From Deltaproteobacteria bacterium (GTDB taxonomy: Bacteria; Desulfobacterota; Syntrophobacteria; B119-G9), in assembly GCA_003646715.1 (NCBI GenBank), contig QMLL01000007.1:1-17816 (forward strand): 17,816 nucleotides of DNA, read 5' to 3'. Positions 14,509 through 17,816 of this stretch are shown piece by piece. Made by a program: the position numbers and the translations under genes. The notes under the pieces are model-generated. The model saw nothing but the letters and a program-made list of their open reading frames with translations. It was not told the DNA's origin and made no database searches. How positions within the stretch are numbered: position 1 is the stretch's first letter; each line of letters opens with the position of its first letter.

Positions 14509-15464
14509 TAAACCTCGTTGTAAGCGAGACTGACGCGGATACAAGATTAGATGTGTTTCTGGCCAAACAGGCAGGTTTTGTTTCCAGGGAAGAAGCCAAA
14601 AAGGCGATAAAAGAAGGCAGGATTCTTGTTAATCGGCGCCCTTCCAAGCCGAGTTATCAGGTAAAAGACGGGGACGTTATCACGGGAAGCCTGCCCGAAA
14701 GGATATCTCCCGAGGAAATCCTAAAACCAGAGCAAATACCGCTAGATATTGTCTACGAGGACAAGAGCGTCATTGTTGTAAACAAGCAGGCGGGCCTGGT
14801 TGTTCATCCCGGAGCAAGGAATTATAGCGGAACTATGGTGCATGCCCTTTTGTATCACTGCGAAACATTAGCGCCCCAAGGTTCTCCTTTAAGACCGGGA
14901 ATTGTTCACAGGCTTGACAAAGAAACATCGGGATTGCTTGTAGTTGCTAAGACAGCCGAAGCATATTCAAGCTTGATTGAGCAATTCAAAAGCGGGACTG
15001 TCGAAAAAAGGTATTATGCTCTTGTCTATGGCCGTATGAAAGAAAACTCAGGAACACTTGAAACCGGCATACAGAGGCATCCTAAAGACCGTAAAAAGAT
15101 GGCAGTAACTCTGGAAGGGGGGAAAAGGGCTGTTACCGAATGGATGGTGGAAACGTGGTTCAAAGAATTCACTCTTCTAAAGATAGTGATAAAAACTGGC
15201 AGAACGCACCAAATCCGAGCTCATTTCAGTTATCTGGGGCACCCGGTTGTAGGGGATTCTACATACGGAGGCAAAAAGAGGGTAAAAACGATTCTTGACC
15301 CTGAAGTCCGCTCGAAGGTAGCAAAATTGGGAAGGCACCTTTTACATTCTTTCTTTTTAGGATTTAAGCATCCTGGAACTGGCGAACGAGTTTCGCTTAC
15401 ATCACCTTTACCTGAAGACTTTAGAGGCTTGTTAGACCTTCTTTCGAAAAAAAATAACTCGTAA
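14505..15464 (+). CDS. rluD: RluA/RluD-family 23S rRNA pseudouridine synthase
   Basis: These enzymes convert uridines to pseudouridine, RluD in helix 69 of 23S rRNA. The 319-residue protein has an N-terminal S4 RNA-binding domain (about 13-65, RLDVFLA to DGDVITG). A catalytic domain follows with HRLDKETSGLLVV, where D138 is the conserved nucleophilic aspartate. RTHQIRAHFSYLGHPVVGDSTYGG is typical of the RluA/C/D group. The start is TTG because no ATG or GTG lies in frame upstream, and the S4 domain begins at residue 13. AGAGG lies 8 bases before it. The exact target site, RluD or a paralogue, cannot be decided from sequence alone. Confidence 0.9.
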   Translation: MINLVVSETDADTRLDVFLAKQAGFVSREEAKKAIKEGRILVNRRPSKPSYQVKDGDVITGSLPERISPEEILKPEQIPLDIVYEDKSVIVVNKQAGLVVHPGARNYSGTMVHALLYHCETLAPQGSPLRPGIVHRLDKETSGLLVVAKTAEAYSSLIEQFKSGTVEKRYYALVYGRMKENSGTLETGIQRHPKDRKKMAVTLEGGKRAVTEWMVETWFKEFTLLKIVIKTGRTHQIRAHFSYLGHPVVGDSTYGGKKRVKTILDPEVRSKVAKLGRHLLHSFFLGFKHPGTGERVSLTSPLPEDFRGLLDLLSKKNNS

Positions 15465-15767
15465 ATACGGCCACGGATTACTTTTTTCTTGACAAATAGT
15501 TCAGTTTTTTACGATTTTATGGAATACGGAAACTGCTGTTATTAGAAAAAAGCTCTTTTGGTGAAACAGGAAATGGCCTCACACGTATTTATCCAAGTCT
15601 GGGAACGTTGCTGCGATTTCTACAATTCACTGTGCTATTCCCAAGTATATCCTTGATAATTGGACCTCCTCATGAAATTTCTTTTTCGATGACAGGGGAT
15701 TCGTGTTTCATTTTTTAGGAAAATTGGACTTCTCTAGCAAAAAACAATTAAAGGAGGAATAAACGCC
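15465..15767. other. Intergenic region upstream of pckA
   Basis: No gene is seen in 303 AT-rich bases. TTGACA occurs at 15489-15494, but the best -10 candidates (GATTTT after 18 bases, TTTTAT after 20) are poor. TTGATA at 15653-15658 also lacks a partner. A CCTCCT at 15665-15670 is complementary to the pckA ribosome-binding site AGGAGG (15752-15757). No clear terminator for the upstream gene was found. Confidence 0.5.
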
Positions 15768-17411
15768 ATGCTTGAACACATGCAGAAAGTTGAGGATGTT
15801 CTGAACGCTTTCCATCCGGTAATAGAGAATCCTACTCGACAGAAATTGATTCAGGACTCGGTGGATGAAAAGTACGCCATGGTTTTGGTTACCGGGACTC
15901 TGGCGACCTGGACGTCTGTTGAATCATCGGGAAGGAGTCCCAAAGATACTTACATGGTAAGAAGGAAAGAAAGTGAGGATGTAATCGACTGGTCGTCTCC
16001 CAATGCAAATTCATTGGAACCGGAAACATTTGAAATGCTTTTTGAAGACGCACTTTGTACGCTGAGAAGCAAAAGAACGATTTACGTTCTGGACCGGGTG
16101 GTAGGAGCTGATTCTTCATACGCCCTTCCTGTGAGGTGTATCACAGACAGCCCTTTGCATGCGTTATTCGTGGATAATATGTTCAGACCTGTTCCTGAGG
16201 ATATAGAGAAAAGCATTTTTTACCATAAGCCATTTCTCCTTCTGGCACTTCCTCTGAATAAATTGGCGTCGCAAAAATACAAGAGAAGACTAAGAACCCT
16301 GCCAAATGGTAATACTTCCGACATGGCAGTGGTAGCTGATTTTGACAAGAGAGTTGGTATTGTGTTTGGATCTGCGTACATGGGCTCCATAAAAAAACTA
16401 ATGTTCACGGTCATGAATTTTTATTTGCCCGAACACGATATTTTGCCCCTGCACTGCTCCGCAAATGAAGGAGAAGATGGCAGTTCGGCACTTCTTCTTG
16501 GACTTTCGGGAACAGGCAAAACAACATTGTCAGCTGATCCCGAAAGGGCTTTGCTGGGGGATGATGAACATGGGTGGAATGACTACGGTATAGCCAATTT
16601 TGAGAATGGATGCTATGCAAAGTTAATAAATCTGGATCCTGAAAAGGAACCTGAGATTTACAATGCTACCTTTCATCCTGATCACTATTTGAACCACGGC
16701 GCAATAGTTGAAAACCTGATGGTCTATATAGACGGAACCTTTGACTTGAATGACAGCAGGTTTACTCCCAATTCCAGGGCCTCGTATCCTCTTCGATATC
16801 TGACAAATATAAAGGAATCCTCTGTCTCCGGTCATCCGAAATGTATTCTGTTCTTGACCGCTGATGCATACGGTGTTCTGCCTCCTATTGCCAAGCTTAC
16901 GCCTGAACAGGCGATGTTCTGGTTTATCATGGGATACACGTCAAAACTTGCGGGGACAGAAACTGGGATAGTTGAGCCTCAAACCACCTTTTCTCGCTTT
17001 TTTGGAGAACCGTTTATGCCACGTATCCCTTCTGACTATGCACATCTCCTGGGTGAAAAGATGCAAAAATTCGGGGTCGATGTATATCTCGTAAACACTG
17101 GATGGAGCGGTGGACCCTACGGCGTGGGAGAGAGAATGGATATCAATCTAACCCGTAAAATGGTGAGAGCTGCACTGGAGGGTAAGCTCAAAAATGCCGA
17201 ATACGATCGTGACCCAATATTTAAGGTGTGGATTCCTCGATCGTGCCCGGATGTTCCAACGGAAATCCTGAAACCTGTAAACACGTGGAATGATAAAGAG
17301 AAGTTTGAAGAATACGCATTAAAATTGGCCAGTGAGTTTGCCAAAAAATTTGAGTCATCCTTTGCCGGAAAAGTAAGTGATGCCATTGCTGCGGAATGTC
17401 CGGGTAGATGA
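15768..17411 (+). CDS. pckA: Phosphoenolpyruvate carboxykinase (ATP)
   Basis: PckA interconverts oxaloacetate plus ATP with phosphoenolpyruvate, CO2 and ADP, the entry to gluconeogenesis or a CO2-fixing step in anaerobes. The 547-residue protein is of the ATP-dependent type. Motifs are SGRSPKD (54-60) with substrate-binding R56, SIKK with K210, H229 in LHCSAN, the P-loop GLSGTGKTT (245-253), and GDDEHGWN (264-271) with D266. K210, H229 and D266 correspond to the Mn2+ ligands of E. coli PckA. The C-terminal half has NTGWSGGPYGVGERM and PVNTWNDKEKFE, both family-typical. The N-terminal 50 residues are divergent from the E. coli type. AGGAGG precedes the ATG after a gene-free leader of about 300 bases. 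Confidence 0.96.
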   Translation: MLEHMQKVEDVLNAFHPVIENPTRQKLIQDSVDEKYAMVLVTGTLATWTSVESSGRSPKDTYMVRRKESEDVIDWSSPNANSLEPETFEMLFEDALCTLRSKRTIYVLDRVVGADSSYALPVRCITDSPLHALFVDNMFRPVPEDIEKSIFYHKPFLLLALPLNKLASQKYKRRLRTLPNGNTSDMAVVADFDKRVGIVFGSAYMGSIKKLMFTVMNFYLPEHDILPLHCSANEGEDGSSALLLGLSGTGKTTLSADPERALLGDDEHGWNDYGIANFENGCYAKLINLDPEKEPEIYNATFHPDHYLNHGAIVENLMVYIDGTFDLNDSRFTPNSRASYPLRYLTNIKESSVSGHPKCILFLTADAYGVLPPIAKLTPEQAMFWFIMGYTSKLAGTETGIVEPQTTFSRFFGEPFMPRIPSDYAHLLGEKMQKFGVDVYLVNTGWSGGPYGVGERMDINLTRKMVRAALEGKLKNAEYDRDPIFKVWIPRSCPDVPTEILKPVNTWNDKEKFEEYALKLASEFAKKFESSFAGKVSDAIAAECPGR

Positions 17412-17441
17412 GCCGTGATTCTAAGCGGAAGAAAGAGTAGA

Positions 17442-17816
17442 TTAGCAATTCCAGACTATAGGTTTAAATCTGGCAACGTTTATGGAGAATACCAGGAAGG
17501 CCGCGGAAAGTGTCTCGGGAAGATTTAGACCAAGGAATTTGTCTATTTTGTCGAGTATGCTTTGACAATTTTCGGGGAGGGGAATGGCAATTCTGAGGGC
17601 CTGCGAATAATGAGGATGCGAGGGATCGCACCATGAAGGAGGGCTACAGCTGAAATATTCCCGGCAAACAAAGGGTCTCACCGAATAGAGGAGACACACG
17701 CCATCTGTGGTTAACAATGGACACGGAATGCGTTTTTGTCGATATTCCAGCAAAATTTCCTCCGACACCGACCTTCCCTTTTGTACTGGTGATTGCTCTC
17801 TTTTTCTGTAATCCGC
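17442..17816 (-). CDS. YkgJ-family cysteine-cluster protein, 5' end outside the window
   Basis: The frame stays open to the right edge without a stop, so the gene is probably cut and continues outside. About 125 residues are visible. The segment CPLLTTDGVCLLYSVRPFVCREY matches the second half of the YkgJ (UPF0153) cluster, in outline C-x-L-x-C-x-x-Y-x-x-RP-x-x-CR, proposed to bind Zn or Fe-S. Two more cysteines follow in YFSCSPPSWC. The N-terminal CxxCxxCC part of the family would lie beyond the edge. A GTG at 17768 could start a shorter product but would lose that half of the cluster. It is convergent with pckA, 30 bases apart, with no clear terminator between. Confidence 0.7.
   Translation of the reverse strand, partial: ADYRKREQSPVQKGRSVSEEILLEYRQKRIPCPLLTTDGVCLLYSVRPFVCREYFSCSPPSWCDPSHPHYSQALRIAIPLPENCQSILDKIDKFLGLNLPETLSAAFLVFSINVARFKPIVWNC

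Noticed and set aside
15665..15757. CCTCCT complementary to the pckA ribosome-binding site
   Set aside because: Only six pairs across an 81-base loop with no extension of the stem; such hexamers are expected by chance.
1..17816. CRISPR array, insertion sequence, prophage, toxin-antitoxin pair or biosynthetic cluster
   Set aside because: No regular spaced repeats, transposase, integrase, paired small toxin-antitoxin genes or modular enzymes were seen; every complete gene except DUF1844 belongs to a familiar family.

Overview
The window looks like ordinary chromosomal core sequence from a Gram-negative bacterium, most likely a deltaproteobacterium (Desulfobacterota) of moderate GC content. Three things suggest this: an OmpA-type lipoprotein, which implies an outer membrane; a CarD regulator followed by a membrane PIN/TRAM protein; and the order ispE, tRNA-Gln, prs, rplY, pth, which I recall from Geobacter and relatives. 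The assignment is inference, and no marker here fixes the species.

Layout. Positions 1-410 hold no gene but contain a palindromic dispersed-type repeat and a good sigma70-like promoter. Next come ispD, ispF and cysS on the + strand, closed by a perfect 15-bp bidirectional terminator. An OmpA-family lipoprotein follows on the - strand. After a structured intergenic region come serA, a DUF1844 gene and ispE (+). Then a promoter, tRNA-Gln(TTG), prs, rplY, a terminator and pth (+). A membrane pyrophosphatase gene, hppA, lies on the - strand, convergent with pth. The right part carries carD, a membrane PIN/TRAM protein gene, an RluA/RluD-family pseudouridine synthase gene and pckA (+). It ends with a partial YkgJ-like cysteine-cluster gene on the - strand, running off the right edge.

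How the genes fit together. ispD, ispE and ispF are three steps of the non-mevalonate (MEP) isoprenoid pathway. cysS, tRNA-Gln, rplY, pth and the pseudouridine synthase serve translation. serA, prs and pckA are central metabolism (serine, PRPP and gluconeogenesis). hppA turns pyrophosphate, released by reactions such as those of IspD and CysS, into an ion gradient. Its sequence signatures point to a K+-dependent and probably Na+-pumping enzyme.

I did not find a convincing undescribed defence, mobile or biosynthetic system. The points most worth a second look are non-coding: possible structured leaders in front of ispD and serA, a six-codon ORF overlapping the TTG start of the pseudouridine synthase, and a terminator built into the 3' end of pth. 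The DUF1844 protein is the least understood complete gene.
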